Under the pieces are notes generated by a model that saw only the letters and a list, made by a program, of their open reading frames with translations, had not been told where the DNA came from and made no database searches. DNA of 64,000 nt, from the NCBI RefSeq assembly GCF_000420325.1, contig NZ_ATUS01000005.1, forward strand, positions 207,355-271,354. Reading direction: 5' to 3'. The DNA is from Spongiibacter tropicus DSM 19543 (lineage in GTDB: Bacteria > Pseudomonadota > Gammaproteobacteria > Pseudomonadales > Spongiibacteraceae). Positions 53,742-63,604 of the stretch are shown piece after piece. The translations under genes and the position numbers were made by a program. Every line of letters begins with the position of its first letter. Position 1 is the first letter of the stretch.

Positions 53742-54740
53742 ATGAAGTCTGCGCTGGTTTTCATCAATCTCGGTACGCCCGACAGCCCATCGACCCGCGA
53801 TGTACGGCGCTTTCTCAAGGAGTTTCTCTCTGACCGCCGGGTTGTTGAGGTGCCATGGCTTATTTGGCAGCTTATCCTCCGCCTGATTATCCTGCCCTTT
53901 CGCTCGCCGCGTGTATCGAAGGCTTACCGACAAATCTGGTTTGGCGATACCTCCCCGCTCAAGCATTTTTCTTCAAGCCTGGTTGAAGGGGTGCGAGAAA
54001 AAGTTACTCAGAGTTACCCGGATGCGGATATCGACGTGCGCTTGGCGATGACGTATTGCGCGCCGAGTCTAGATAGCCAAATCAAAGCTCTTTGCGATGC
54101 CGGTGTGGAAAATATTTTGTTTGTGCCGTTGTATCCGCAGTATTCCGCAACCACAACCGCCGCTGCATTGGATGCCATTGCCCGCAGTTTTAGCAACATC
54201 CGTAATATTCCTCAGTGGTCCTGGGTCAGAAACTACCACCATCACCCAGATTACATTGCGGCCTTAGGAGAGAGTGTCAGAGCGCATTGGCAGCAGCATG
54301 GGCGTGCCGAGAAGCTGCTGATGTCATTTCATGGGATCCCAAAGCGGAATATTGAATTGGGTGACCCGTATGAGCAGCATTGCGAGGAAACTGCTGGCGC
54401 CGTCGCGAAATATCTTGGCTTAAGCGATGAACAATGGCTGCTGACTTATCAGTCCAGGCTGGGTAAGGCAGAGTGGTTGACGCCCTACACGGACAAAACG
54501 GTAGAGTCGTTGCCGGGGCAGGGTTGCAAGAGCCTCGACGTCATGTGCCCGGCGTTCGCAGTGGAATGCCTGGAAACATTGGAAGAGATTGATGGCGAAG
54601 CCAAGGAAATTTTTACGCATCATGGCGGTGAAGCGTTCAACTACATTCCTTGCTTGAATGATTCTGATGCCCACCAGCAGTTTATGCTGGAGCTGTGTCG
54701 CCCTTTCCTGGATAGCGTCACAGGCAAAGGCGTCCACTAA
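53742..54740 (+). CDS. hemH: Ferrochelatase
   Basis: Inserts Fe(II) into protoporphyrin IX, the last step of heme synthesis. 332 aa. Seen: VFINLGTPDSP, FVPLYPQYSATTTAAALD, catalytic His in LLMSFHGIPKRNIELGDPY, QSRLGKAEWLTPYT and CPAFAVECLETLEEI with the conserved Glu. The C-terminal Fe-S cysteines of some ferrochelatases are absent. Monocistronic between adk and an H1/AlgP-like gene. Confidence 0.96.
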   Translation: MKSALVFINLGTPDSPSTRDVRRFLKEFLSDRRVVEVPWLIWQLILRLIILPFRSPRVSKAYRQIWFGDTSPLKHFSSSLVEGVREKVTQSYPDADIDVRLAMTYCAPSLDSQIKALCDAGVENILFVPLYPQYSATTTAAALDAIARSFSNIRNIPQWSWVRNYHHHPDYIAALGESVRAHWQQHGRAEKLLMSFHGIPKRNIELGDPYEQHCEETAGAVAKYLGLSDEQWLLTYQSRLGKAEWLTPYTDKTVESLPGQGCKSLDVMCPAFAVECLETLEEIDGEAKEIFTHHGGEAFNYIPCLNDSDAHQQFMLELCRPFLDSVTGKGVH

Positions 54741-54806
54741 GTAACATTTGTTTGTTTGTGTGTTATTTTGTCGATGCACCCTGCATAACTAATTAGGAGA
54801 ATAACA

Positions 54807-55484
54807 ATGCCAGGCAAAACGCAACTCTCTGATCTTGTTAAGAAGGCCGAGGATGGTTTGCGCAGGGTTGAGGGGATGATTGACCGAGAGCGCAAGACAC
54901 TGAGCGAGGCGAAGAAAAAATGGGAGAGCGCACAGGCAAAAGCCAAAGCGTCCACTCGTGCCGCTGAACAAAATGCGGTTAAACGGACAAAAGCCGCTGT
55001 AGATAAGGCGAATCAGCGACTAAAGACGCTTCGTGGGCAAATGGACGAGGGGCGCGCGAATCTCTCCGACTCGCGTGTTCTCGCTAAGATCAAAGCTTCT
55101 GAGGTTGCGGTTCGACAGAAGCTTGAAGAGCGGGCCAGTGCCTTGGCGAGTCGAACCGAGGCAGATCTTGCCAAAGCGGTGAAAGCTTTCGAACAGCGGT
55201 TTATGAAAAAGCGTGCAATAGAAGATAAAAACAAACTTGCTGATATTGAGAAAAGCTTGCAGGCCAAGCATCGTCAGGCCGTGAAGCAATTGGCCTCGAA
55301 ATTAAATGACCCGGAGGTTTTGCAGGAATCCGCGGCGCCTGGCGGCAGAAAACAAAAGGCCGTCGTAAAAAAGACAACTGCAGGCAAGAAGAAAGCGCCG
55401 GGCAAACAGGCCACTGCCAAAAAGGCGGTCGCGCCTAAAGGCGCGATGAAGAAAAAGGCCGCTAAAAAGACGACTGCCAAGTAA
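54807..55484 (+). CDS. Histone H1/AlgP-like protein (probably truncated by a frameshift)
   Basis: 225 residues. Residues ~1-170 are charged coiled-coil helices (KKAEDGLRRVEGMIDRERKT; LKTLRGQMDEGRANLSDSRV). Residues ~185-225 are a Lys/Ala-rich tail (KKTTAGKKKAPGKQATAKKA) like bacterial histone-H1 homologues such as AlgP, which bind DNA non-specifically. TAGGAG precedes the ATG. Just after the TAA stop (55482-55484), another frame continues the same Lys/Ala-rich composition for 31 codons to a TAA at 55576-55578. One extra base at about 55482 would explain this. DNA binding is inference from composition. Confidence 0.8.
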   Translation: MPGKTQLSDLVKKAEDGLRRVEGMIDRERKTLSEAKKKWESAQAKAKASTRAAEQNAVKRTKAAVDKANQRLKTLRGQMDEGRANLSDSRVLAKIKASEVAVRQKLEERASALASRTEADLAKAVKAFEQRFMKKRAIEDKNKLADIEKSLQAKHRQAVKQLASKLNDPEVLQESAAPGGRKQKAVVKKTTAGKKKAPGKQATAKKAVAPKGAMKKKAAKKTTAK

Positions 55485-55578
55485 AGCCGTTGTAAAAAAG
55501 AAAGCAGATGCCCCCAAACGCGTGGCAAAAAAGGCCTCTGCGAAGAAAGCTGCGGCCAAAGCCAAGACAGCAAATTAA
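55483..55578 (+). pseudogene. Out-of-frame Lys/Ala-rich tail of the H1/AlgP-like gene
   Basis: Read from AAA at 55483, this stretch encodes KAVVKKKADAPKRVAKKA followed by SAKKAAAKAKTAN and TAA. It matches the style of the tail it abuts and has no start codon of its own, so it is best seen as the original C-terminus, separated by a +1 shift at the AAG-TAA junction. Confidence 0.65.
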
Positions 55579-55603
55579 AATCACTCCCGCCGCCCATTTT
55601 ATC

Positions 55604-55630
55604 GCGGGCCTGCCTTGCGGCCCGCTGCTT
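55604..55630 (+). terminator. Possible terminator before thrS
   Basis: GCGGGCC (55604-55610) and GGCCCGC (55619-55625) form a 7-bp GC stem with an 8-base loop. There is no T run, so it may be a rho-dependent or pause site. Confidence 0.4.
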
Positions 55631-55722
55631 CAGTGCTCATAATAGCCGCCCTCATTTGCGCCTCCGCGCCGACAATTTCACGTGGCCTATCGTAGGGGTC
55701 ACCACTGACAAGGATTCAGGCA

Positions 55723-57648
55723 ATGCCCGTTATTACCCTCCCAGACAACAGTATCCGAGAATTTGATGCGCCGATCAGTGTTGAAGGCGTTGCAGCAGAC
55801 ATCGGTCCCGGTTTGGCCAAAGCTGCCCTGGCTGGGCGCGTCGATGGTCGACTGGTCGATACCAGCTATGTGATTGAGCACGACGCTGAGCTGGCAATTA
55901 TCACTGATCGTGACGAAGATGGCCTGGAGGTCATTCGTCATTCCACCGCCCACCTGATGGCGATGGCTGTACAGGACCTGTTTCCCGGTGCCCAGGTAAC
56001 GATCGGGCCGACCGTCGAGGACGGTTTTTACTACGATTTTGCTTTTGAGCGAGCATTCACACCGGAAGATCTCGAGAAAATCGAGGCGCGCATGGAAGAA
56101 ATTGCCGCACAAGACTTGCCGGTCGATCGTGTCGTGATGCCGCGTGATGACGCTGCCGCGCTGTTTGCTGGTATGGGTGAAGAATACAAGGTTCAAATCA
56201 TCAAGGAATTGCCGGAAGGCGAGGAGATCTCACTTTACCGTCAGGGTGAGTGGATGGATCTCTGTCGCGGGCCACATGTTCCCAGTACCGGTAAGCTCAA
56301 AGCGTTCAAATTGACGAAGGTCGCGGGAGCATACTGGCGTGGTGACCATAATAACGCCATGCTTCAGCGGATTTACGGCACGGCCTGGCCGAACAAGAAA
56401 GCACTGAAAGCTTATCTCAATCGTATTGCCGAGGCGGAAAAGCGTGACCACCGCAAAGTAGGTAAGAAATTAGACCTCTTCCATATGCAGGAAGAAGCGC
56501 CGGGTATGGTGTTCTGGCACCCCAAAGGTTGGAGTATCTATCAGGCCGTAGAGCAGTACATGCGTGAGCAGCAGCGTCGCCAGGGTTATCAGGAGATCAA
56601 GACGCCGCAGGTCGTGGACATTTCATTGTGGGAAAAATCTGGCCACGCTGACAAATTCAGCGATGGTATGTTCCGGCTGAGTGCTGATGAGCGGGAGTTC
56701 GCGGTTAAGCCGATGAACTGCCCCTGCCATGTCCAGGTATTTAATCAGGGCTTGCGCAGCTACCGTGACCTGCCGCTTAGATTGGCCGAATTTGGGTCCT
56801 GTCACCGCAATGAACCGTCGGGCTCCTTGCACGGTATTATGCGTGTGCGCGGCTTTACCCAGGATGATGCCCATATTTTCTGTGCAGAAGAATCGATTCA
56901 GGTCGAAGTGGCGCAGTTCATCGACTTTCTGCACGATGTCTATGATGACTTCGGTTTTACCGAGGTGATTTACCGTCTGTCGACGCGTCCCGAGCAGCGG
57001 GTCGGTAGTGACGAAGACTGGGATCGTGCTGAACAGGCACTTGCTCTGGCGCTGGACAGCAAGTCGCTGCCTTGGGAGGAGCTGCCGGGTGAGGGTGCGT
57101 TCTATGGGCCAAAAATTGAGTTCTCGCTCAAGGACTGCATTGGCCGGGTATGGCAGTTGGGAACGATTCAGGTCGATTTTTCAATGCCGGGTCGTCTCGG
57201 TGCCCAGTATGTGGATGAGTCAGGACAGCGTCGCACGCCAGTTATGTTGCACCGGGCGATCCTCGGTTCCTTTGAGCGCTTTATCGGTATTTTGATCGAG
57301 CATTACGAAGGCGCATTCCCTCTGTGGTTGGCGCCAGTGCAGGCGGTCATCTGTAATATTACCGATGCCCAGGCAGAATATGTCACTGAAGTAGAAGAAT
57401 TCCTGCAAGATCGAGGGTTTAGAGCCGAGTCGGACTTGAGAAATGAGAAGATCGGCTTTAAAATCCGCGAGCACACCATACAGAAGGTGCCGTATATCCT
57501 TGTCGTGGGCGACAAGGAAGTTGAAAACCGAACTGTAGCGGTGCGCGCAAGAGGTGGTGAAGACTTGGGTTCCTTGTCATTTGACGAGCTGAATCAGGTT
57601 CTCACTGACGGCGTGACTGCTCGCAGTCGTGCAAATTCGGAGAGTTAG
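55723..57648 (+). CDS. thrS: Threonyl-tRNA synthetase
   Basis: Class II synthetase. 641 aa: TGS domain ([19 protein letters not shown]), editing domain with [16 protein letters not shown] (HxxxH zinc/editing motif) and [12 protein letters not shown], catalytic core with [29 protein letters not shown] (motif 2) and [21 protein letters not shown] (motif 3), and an anticodon-binding domain ([19 protein letters not shown]). Heads the thrS-infC-rpmI-rplT-pheST-ihfA cluster. Confidence 0.97.
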   Translation: MPVITLPDNSIREFDAPISVEGVAADIGPGLAKAALAGRVDGRLVDTSYVIEHDAELAIITDRDEDGLEVIRHSTAHLMAMAVQDLFPGAQVTIGPTVEDGFYYDFAFERAFTPEDLEKIEARMEEIAAQDLPVDRVVMPRDDAAALFAGMGEEYKVQIIKELPEGEEISLYRQGEWMDLCRGPHVPSTGKLKAFKLTKVAGAYWRGDHNNAMLQRIYGTAWPNKKALKAYLNRIAEAEKRDHRKVGKKLDLFHMQEEAPGMVFWHPKGWSIYQAVEQYMREQQRRQGYQEIKTPQVVDISLWEKSGHADKFSDGMFRLSADEREFAVKPMNCPCHVQVFNQGLRSYRDLPLRLAEFGSCHRNEPSGSLHGIMRVRGFTQDDAHIFCAEESIQVEVAQFIDFLHDVYDDFGFTEVIYRLSTRPEQRVGSDEDWDRAEQALALALDSKSLPWEELPGEGAFYGPKIEFSLKDCIGRVWQLGTIQVDFSMPGRLGAQYVDESGQRRTPVMLHRAILGSFERFIGILIEHYEGAFPLWLAPVQAVICNITDAQAEYVTEVEEFLQDRGFRAESDLRNEKIGFKIREHTIQKVPYILVVGDKEVENRTVAVRARGGEDLGSLSFDELNQVLTDGVTARSRANSES

Positions 57649-57650
57649 CA

Positions 57651-58190
57651 ATTAAACGCGATAACGGAAAAGGGCGCAGTAAACGCGCACTGATAAACCA
57701 AGATATCGAAGCCAGCGAAGTCAGACTGATTGACGCTGAAGGCAACCAGGTTGGAATCGTTCCCCTTTCTCAGGCATTGACTGCCGCACAGGAAGCGGAG
57801 TTGGATCTGGTGCAGATTGCGGACTCTGATCCGGTAGTCTGTAAAATCATGGACTACGGCAAACATGTTTTCGAGGCCAAAAAGCAGCAAGCAGCGGCCC
57901 GAAAAAACCAGGTTCGTACTCAGGTTAAGGAAATCAAATTCCGACCTGGGACGGATGACGGGGATTATCAGGTAAAACTGCGCAACCTGATACGTTTCCT
58001 CGAGCACGGGGACAAGGCCAAAGTAACGCTACGTTACCGCGGTCGTGAGATGGCCCACCAGGAACTAGGCATGCAGTTGCTGCAGCGAGTGGAAGCAGAC
58101 CTCGCTGAGTACGGCGCTGTAGAGCAATATCCGAAGATGGAAGGCCGTCAATTGACAATGGTTATCGCCCCCAAAAAGAAAAAGCAGTGA
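57651..58190 (+). CDS. infC: Translation initiation factor IF-3 (AUU start)
   Basis: IF-3 binds the 30S subunit and checks the initiation codon. The true start is the ATT at 57651, two bases after the thrS stop, with GGAGAG upstream; it gives [18 protein letters not shown] and then [20 protein letters not shown], the family N-domain. A TTG-initiated frame (57777) would lose 42 residues including this domain. The C-domain ends [10 protein letters not shown]. 179 aa. The AUU start is the classical device by which IF-3 represses its own translation. Confidence 0.93.
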   Translation: MKRDNGKGRSKRALINQDIEASEVRLIDAEGNQVGIVPLSQALTAAQEAELDLVQIADSDPVVCKIMDYGKHVFEAKKQQAAARKNQVRTQVKEIKFRPGTDDGDYQVKLRNLIRFLEHGDKAKVTLRYRGREMAHQELGMQLLQRVEADLAEYGAVEQYPKMEGRQLTMVIAPKKKKQ

Positions 58191-58239
58191 GCTCATAGGG
58201 CCTGCTTGAACGATTGATACAAATGCGGAGTATCTAACG

Positions 58240-58434
58240 ATGCCAAAAGTAAAAGTACACAGTGGGGCGGCTAAGCGCTTCAAGAAAACCGGAAGCGGCT
58301 ACAAGCGTAAAAGCGCTCACAAAAGTCACATCCTGACCAAGATGACCACCAAGCGTAAGCGTCAGCTGCGTGGCACCAGTGCTGTCCATAAGTCGGACAA
58401 GGTTCTGGTCGACCGCATGCTTCGCGCTATCTGA
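58240..58434 (+). CDS. rpmI: 50S ribosomal protein L35
   Basis: 64 residues, basic: [57 protein letters not shown]. Typical length and composition. Between infC and rplT, as in other gammaproteobacteria. Confidence 0.97.
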   Translation: MPKVKVHSGAAKRFKKTGSGYKRKSAHKSHILTKMTTKRKRQLRGTSAVHKSDKVLVDRMLRAI

Positions 58435-58465
58435 TTACCGTCATCATTTTAAGAAGGAATAGACT

Positions 58466-58821
58466 ATGCCCCGCGTAAAACGTGGTGTGACTGCACACCG
58501 TCGTCACAAAAAAATTCTGAAACAAGCCAAGGGTTACTATGGTGCGCGCTCGCGTATCTACCGTGTTGCCAAGCAGGCGGTAATCAAAGCAGGTCAATAC
58601 GCTTACCGTGACCGTCGCGTTAAGAAGCGTACTTTCCGCGCTCTGTGGATCACCCGCATCAATGCCGCCTCTCGTGCCAACGGCTTGACCTACAGCCGCC
58701 TGATCGCTGGCCTGAAAAAGGCGGAAATCGGTCTGGACCGTCGCGTACTGGCCGATCTGGCTGTGCACGACAAAGAAGCCTTTGCTGCCGTGGTAGAACG
58801 CGCGAAAACAGCTCTGGCCTA

Positions 58822-58822
<1 letters not shown>
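58466..58822 (+). CDS. rplT: 50S ribosomal protein L20
   Basis: 118 residues: [59 protein letters not shown] [20 protein letters not shown]. In E. coli L20 also represses its own operon by binding the rpmI leader; a similar pseudoknot was not identified by eye here. Confidence 0.97.
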
Positions 58823-59971
<1,149 letters not shown>

Positions 59972-60030
59972 CGATTTCTCTGGCGCGCAGGCTGTAGCCT
60001 GCAACGGTAGACAGTGATAACGGATAGAGC

Positions 60031-62394
60031 ATGAAATTCAGTGAGCAGTGGTTACGGGAATGGGTGAATCCGGGCATCGACAGCGATGACCTGTCGGCGC
60101 AGCTGACAATGGCTGGGCTTGAGGTTGACGCTATGGAGCCCGTTGCCGGCGCGTTTACCGGCGTGGTAGTCGCAGAAATTGTTGATGCGCAGCAACACCC
60201 TGATGCCGATAAGTTGCGTGTTTGTCAGGTCAGCGACGGTGAGCAGCGATATCAAATTGTTTGTGGGGCATCCAACGCCCGCCCGGGAATAAAAATTCCC
60301 ATGGCGAAGGTTGGGGCTGTGCTGCCTGGCGATTTCAAAATCAAGAAAGCCAAGCTGCGCGGTGTGGAGTCCTTCGGCATGCTGTGCGCTGAGCAAGAGC
60401 TGGGTATGGCTGAACAGTCCGATGGCCTTATGGAGCTGCCCAGTGATGCGCCTCTGGGTGACGACATGCGTCATTACCTTGGCCTAGATGATCGGCTGTT
60501 TGAGCTGGGGTTGACCCCAAACCGGGCAGACTGCCTCAGTATTCGTGGGGTGGCCCGCGAAGTGGCTGCTCTGAATACCATGCCGTTTGCCGAGCCCGCA
60601 CAGGCGGCAGCGCCTGTTGCGATTGCCGACGTGCCGTCGGTCTCTATTGCTGCGCCAGCGGATTGTGCGCGCTATGCGGCACGTATTGTACGCGGGATTC
60701 GTCCCGGCGTGGAAAGCCCGCTATGGTTGCAAGAGAAACTGCGCCGCAGTGGCGTGCGCAGCATTGACGCGGTAGTGGATATCACCAATTTTGTCATGCT
60801 GGAGCTGGGGCAGCCCATGCATGCTTTCGATTTGTCTACGCTGTCCGGTGGCATTTGTGTGCGTCATGCCGTCGAAGGGGAGTCGCTGGAGCTGCTGGAT
60901 GGCCAGACCCTCAGCTTAAACGGCGACAGTCTGGTGATCGCCGACGATGAAAAAGCCTTGGCTTTGGCCGGTATTATGGGCGGCGAGCAAAGTGCAGTCA
61001 GCAGCAATACCACCGACTTGCTGCTGGAGTCGGCGTTCTTTACCCCAGAGAAATTGGCGGGGCGTGCTCGCAGTTACGGCTTGCATACGGATTCCTCGCA
61101 CCGCTTTGAGCGCGGAGTGGACTACGAGTTAGTCGAGCGCGCGATGGAGCGGGCCACTAACCTTATCCTCGAGATTTGTGGAGGAGAAGCCGGTCCGATT
61201 GTGGTGGAAGAAAGCGAGGCGCTTCCTGTGCGAGGCGACGTTTCATTGCGGGAATCGCGCATCGAAAAAATGCTGGGGCTGGCTCTGTTGCCGAAGGATG
61301 TAGAGCAAATCCTGACCGGATTGGGAATGGCAGTGGTGCGCACCGAGCAGGGGTGGACGGTAACGCCGCCCAGCTGGCGCTTTGATATCGCGATTGAAGT
61401 CGATCTGTTGGAAGAGCTCGCGCGCATTTACGGTTACAACCGGCTGCCTGTGAAGCCGGTGTATTCGGCATTGGATATTTCGCCATCGAATGAAGCGGAT
61501 CGCTCACCCATGGAGCTGCGCCAGCAACTGGTTTCCCGTGGTTATCAGGAAGTGATCAGTTACAGCTTTGTTGATCCGGTTCTGAATGCGGAGCTGTCTG
61601 AGCGTGAAGATTGCGTCACGCTATTGAACCCAATCAGTGCCGATATGGCGCAAATGCGTGATTCATTGTTGCCGGGGTTGCTGAAAACGGCGGAGTACAA
61701 CAGCAAGCGCCAACAGTCGCGGCTGCGTTTCTTTGAAATCGGACAACGCTTTGAGCCGGGTGAAACGCTCGCACAGGTTCCGACGCTCGCAGCTTTGCTC
61801 TCCGGCCGTCGAGAGCCGGAAAGCTGGTGCGGTTCTGGTGACTTGCTGGATTTCTTCGATCTGAAAGGCGACCTGGAAGCCCTGATGGCGCCCGCAGCGG
61901 CACCGCTGAGTTTCAAGGCGGCGCAGCACAAAGCGCTGCATCCCGGGCAGACCGCAAATATCTGGAATGGCGACAAGCGGGTAGGGCGTATCGGTGCACT
62001 CCATCCCAGCCTGCAGGCGAAGCTTGATCTGCCCAACCCGGTGTATTTCTTTGAAATCGATCTGGATGTGCTGCTTGCGCGAACGGTGCCTGCGTTTGCG
62101 CCGGTATCTCGCTATCCCGAAGTGCGTCGCGATATTGCCGTTATTCTTCCGCGCGATATGGCGGCGAGCGATGTACTCTCGGCCGTGGAAAATGCGGCTG
62201 GAGAGGCTCTGGTCAACTTGAAGCTCTTTGATATTTATGAGGGTAAAGGTATTGATCCAGAAAGAAAAAGCATGGGGCTGGGCTTGACGTACCGGGATTC
62301 ATCACGCACTCTTACCGAGGAAGAAGTCACCCAGTCTGTCGAAGCGGTTGTGCGGTCTTTGCAGGAACGCTTCGGTGCCAGTCTAAGGAACTGA
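60031..62394 (+). CDS. pheT: Phenylalanyl-tRNA synthetase beta subunit
   Basis: 787 aa, normal length. EMAP/tRNA-binding domain at ~40-150 ([20 protein letters not shown]), B3/B4 editing domain ([42 protein letters not shown]), B5 domain, catalytic-like core ([22 protein letters not shown]) and a C-terminal ferredoxin-like anticodon-binding domain ([20 protein letters not shown]). Confidence 0.97.
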   Translation: MKFSEQWLREWVNPGIDSDDLSAQLTMAGLEVDAMEPVAGAFTGVVVAEIVDAQQHPDADKLRVCQVSDGEQRYQIVCGASNARPGIKIPMAKVGAVLPGDFKIKKAKLRGVESFGMLCAEQELGMAEQSDGLMELPSDAPLGDDMRHYLGLDDRLFELGLTPNRADCLSIRGVAREVAALNTMPFAEPAQAAAPVAIADVPSVSIAAPADCARYAARIVRGIRPGVESPLWLQEKLRRSGVRSIDAVVDITNFVMLELGQPMHAFDLSTLSGGICVRHAVEGESLELLDGQTLSLNGDSLVIADDEKALALAGIMGGEQSAVSSNTTDLLLESAFFTPEKLAGRARSYGLHTDSSHRFERGVDYELVERAMERATNLILEICGGEAGPIVVEESEALPVRGDVSLRESRIEKMLGLALLPKDVEQILTGLGMAVVRTEQGWTVTPPSWRFDIAIEVDLLEELARIYGYNRLPVKPVYSALDISPSNEADRSPMELRQQLVSRGYQEVISYSFVDPVLNAELSEREDCVTLLNPISADMAQMRDSLLPGLLKTAEYNSKRQQSRLRFFEIGQRFEPGETLAQVPTLAALLSGRREPESWCGSGDLLDFFDLKGDLEALMAPAAAPLSFKAAQHKALHPGQTANIWNGDKRVGRIGALHPSLQAKLDLPNPVYFFEIDLDVLLARTVPAFAPVSRYPEVRRDIAVILPRDMAASDVLSAVENAAGEALVNLKLFDIYEGKGIDPERKSMGLGLTYRDSSRTLTEEEVTQSVEAVVRSLQERFGASLRN

Positions 62395-62399
62395 ATGCG

Positions 62400-62702
62400 A
62401 TGACGTCCCTCACCAAGGCAGAAATGGCCGAGCGTCTCTATGAAGAGCTCGGTCTCAACAAGCGTGAGGCGAAAGAACTGGTCGAGTTGTTTTTTGAGCA
62501 GATTCGCCACTGTTTAGAGAATAATGAACAGGTCAAAATTTCCGGTTTTGGCAATTTTGATCTGCGCGACAAAAGTCAGCGCCCTGGGCGCAACCCGAAG
62601 ACCGGCGAAGAAATTCCGATATCCGCACGGCGCGTGGTGACATTCCGGCCAGGCCAGAAATTAAAATCCAGGGTAGAGGACTATGCTGGAACCAAGTCAT
62701 AA
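62400..62702 (+). CDS. ihfA: Integration host factor alpha subunit
   Basis: DNA-bending nucleoid protein acting as an IHF-alpha/beta heterodimer. 100 aa: [61 protein letters not shown] (read in two parts: [21 protein letters not shown]), the beta-arm with Pro that intercalates into the minor groove. It starts 5 bases after pheT. Confidence 0.97.
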   Translation: MTSLTKAEMAERLYEELGLNKREAKELVELFFEQIRHCLENNEQVKISGFGNFDLRDKSQRPGRNPKTGEEIPISARRVVTFRPGQKLKSRVEDYAGTKS

Positions 62703-63039
62703 CGACGAACTGCCACCGATTCCCGGTAAGCGCTATTTCACTATCGGTGAAGTCAGCGAACTGTGCTCTGTAAAGCCACATGTGTTGCGGTATTGGGAGC
62801 AGGAATTCCCGCAGTTAGCGCCGGTAAAGCGGAGAGGGAATCGTCGCTATTACCAGCATCAGGACGTGCTGATGATTCGGCAGATCCGCAGTTTGCTGTA
62901 TGAGCAAGGGTACACCATTGGTGGCGCGCGTCAGCGCATGTCCGGTGATGAAGCCAAAGAGGATTCATTGCAGTCTAAACAGCTTATTCGTCAAATGCTT
63001 ACAGAGCTGGAAGAATTAGCAAAACTTCTGAAAAGATAG
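62683..63039 (+). CDS. MerR-family regulator adjacent to ihfA
   Basis: 118 residues: helix-turn-helix of MerR type ([40 protein letters not shown]), [24 protein letters not shown], and a short C-terminal helix without metal-binding cysteines. The start overlaps the last 20 bases of ihfA. This gene is conserved after ihfA in many gammaproteobacteria, but its target is unknown. A tRNA-Pro promoter starts right after its stop. Confidence 0.93.
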   Translation: MLEPSHNDELPPIPGKRYFTIGEVSELCSVKPHVLRYWEQEFPQLAPVKRRGNRRYYQHQDVLMIRQIRSLLYEQGYTIGGARQRMSGDEAKEDSLQSKQLIRQMLTELEELAKLLKR

Positions 63040-63068
63040 TTCACAGAACCGTATTCTTGGGGTATGAT
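63040..63068 (+). promoter_or_regulatory. Sigma-70 promoter of tRNA-Pro
   Basis: TTCACA (63040-63045), 17-base spacer, TATGAT (63063-63068), placed 15 bases before the mature tRNA-Pro. It begins at the base after the MerR stop codon. Confidence 0.7.
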
Positions 63069-63082
63069 TCGTGCCCTCATTT

Positions 63083-63159
63083 CGGGGCGTAGCGCAGTCT
63101 GGTAGCGCACCACACTGGGGGTGTGGGGGTCGCAGGTTCGAATCCTGCCGTTCCGACCA
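63083..63159 (+). tRNA. tRNA-Pro (anticodon GGG)
   Basis: 77 bases including encoded ACCA end. Acceptor CGGGGCG/CGTTCCG (two G-U pairs), D-arm AGCGCAGTCTGGTAGCGCA, anticodon stem CCACA/TGTGG with loop CTGGGGG and anticodon GGG at 63117-63119, and GGTTCGAATCC T-arm. It reads CCC (and CCU) codons. The position after ihfA-merR is common in gammaproteobacteria. Confidence 0.96.
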
Positions 63160-63166
63160 TTACATG

Positions 63167-63197
63167 AAAGGGTCGCCATAAGGCGGCCCTTTTTTGT
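63167..63197 (+). terminator. Rho-independent terminator after tRNA-Pro
   Basis: AAAGGGTCGCC and GGCGGCCCTTT form a long stem with one T-G pair around ATAA, followed by a T-rich tail. Confidence 0.9.
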
Positions 63198-63604
63198 TTG
63201 CCTCTCTTTTGTTCTTCTTCACTCCCCACTCCCTGCCTGACAGTTGGCGAATCCAGGCGTCTGGGGCTTAGTCCTGCATGACGGTTTGCCGTTACGGTGG
63301 GCCGGCTTTTTGTTGGTAGAAAAAAACTTAACGCTAACGAAATTGGTATAACGCTTTTCCGGGGCGCTTTATTGCTAAGCCACTGAATGAATTTAAAAAA
63401 TATCTTTCCCTCGTCGTCAGTATGGCGCCCCTATGTTACATGTGTTAGAAAAAAGAGGCTTTTGTGAATCTAGTCACTATATTCAATACGTAGTTACGCG
63501 TATTATCGCTACGTATAACGAGAAAAAGTCGGTCTGAGAACCGATAAAGACAAGAATAAGCCGGCTATTGAGTTGGTGATTGGATCACGTCTGGAGGACT
63601 TACC
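63198..63604. other. 407-base gene-free gap before the repeat-protein gene
   Basis: No credible ORF. It is more AT-rich than its surroundings in its second half. It contains an inverted repeat TACGTAG (63487-63493) / CTACGTA (63509-63515) about 90 bases before the next gene, a likely regulatory site. Shine-Dalgarno GGAGGA (63593-63598) precedes the GTG of the terminal gene. Confidence 0.6.
63487..63515. promoter_or_regulatory. Inverted repeat upstream of repeat-protein gene
   Basis: TACGTAG and CTACGTA are perfect inverted 7-mers with a 15-base spacer, in an AT-rich segment with several TACG/CGTA words. It could be an operator; the binding protein is unknown. Confidence 0.4.

Noticed and set aside
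55478..55486. Programmed +1 frameshift at AAG-TAA in the H1-like gene
   Set aside because: No upstream Shine-Dalgarno-like stimulator at the right spacing and no re-pairing possible for the P-site tRNA, unlike prfB. A simple indel is more likely.
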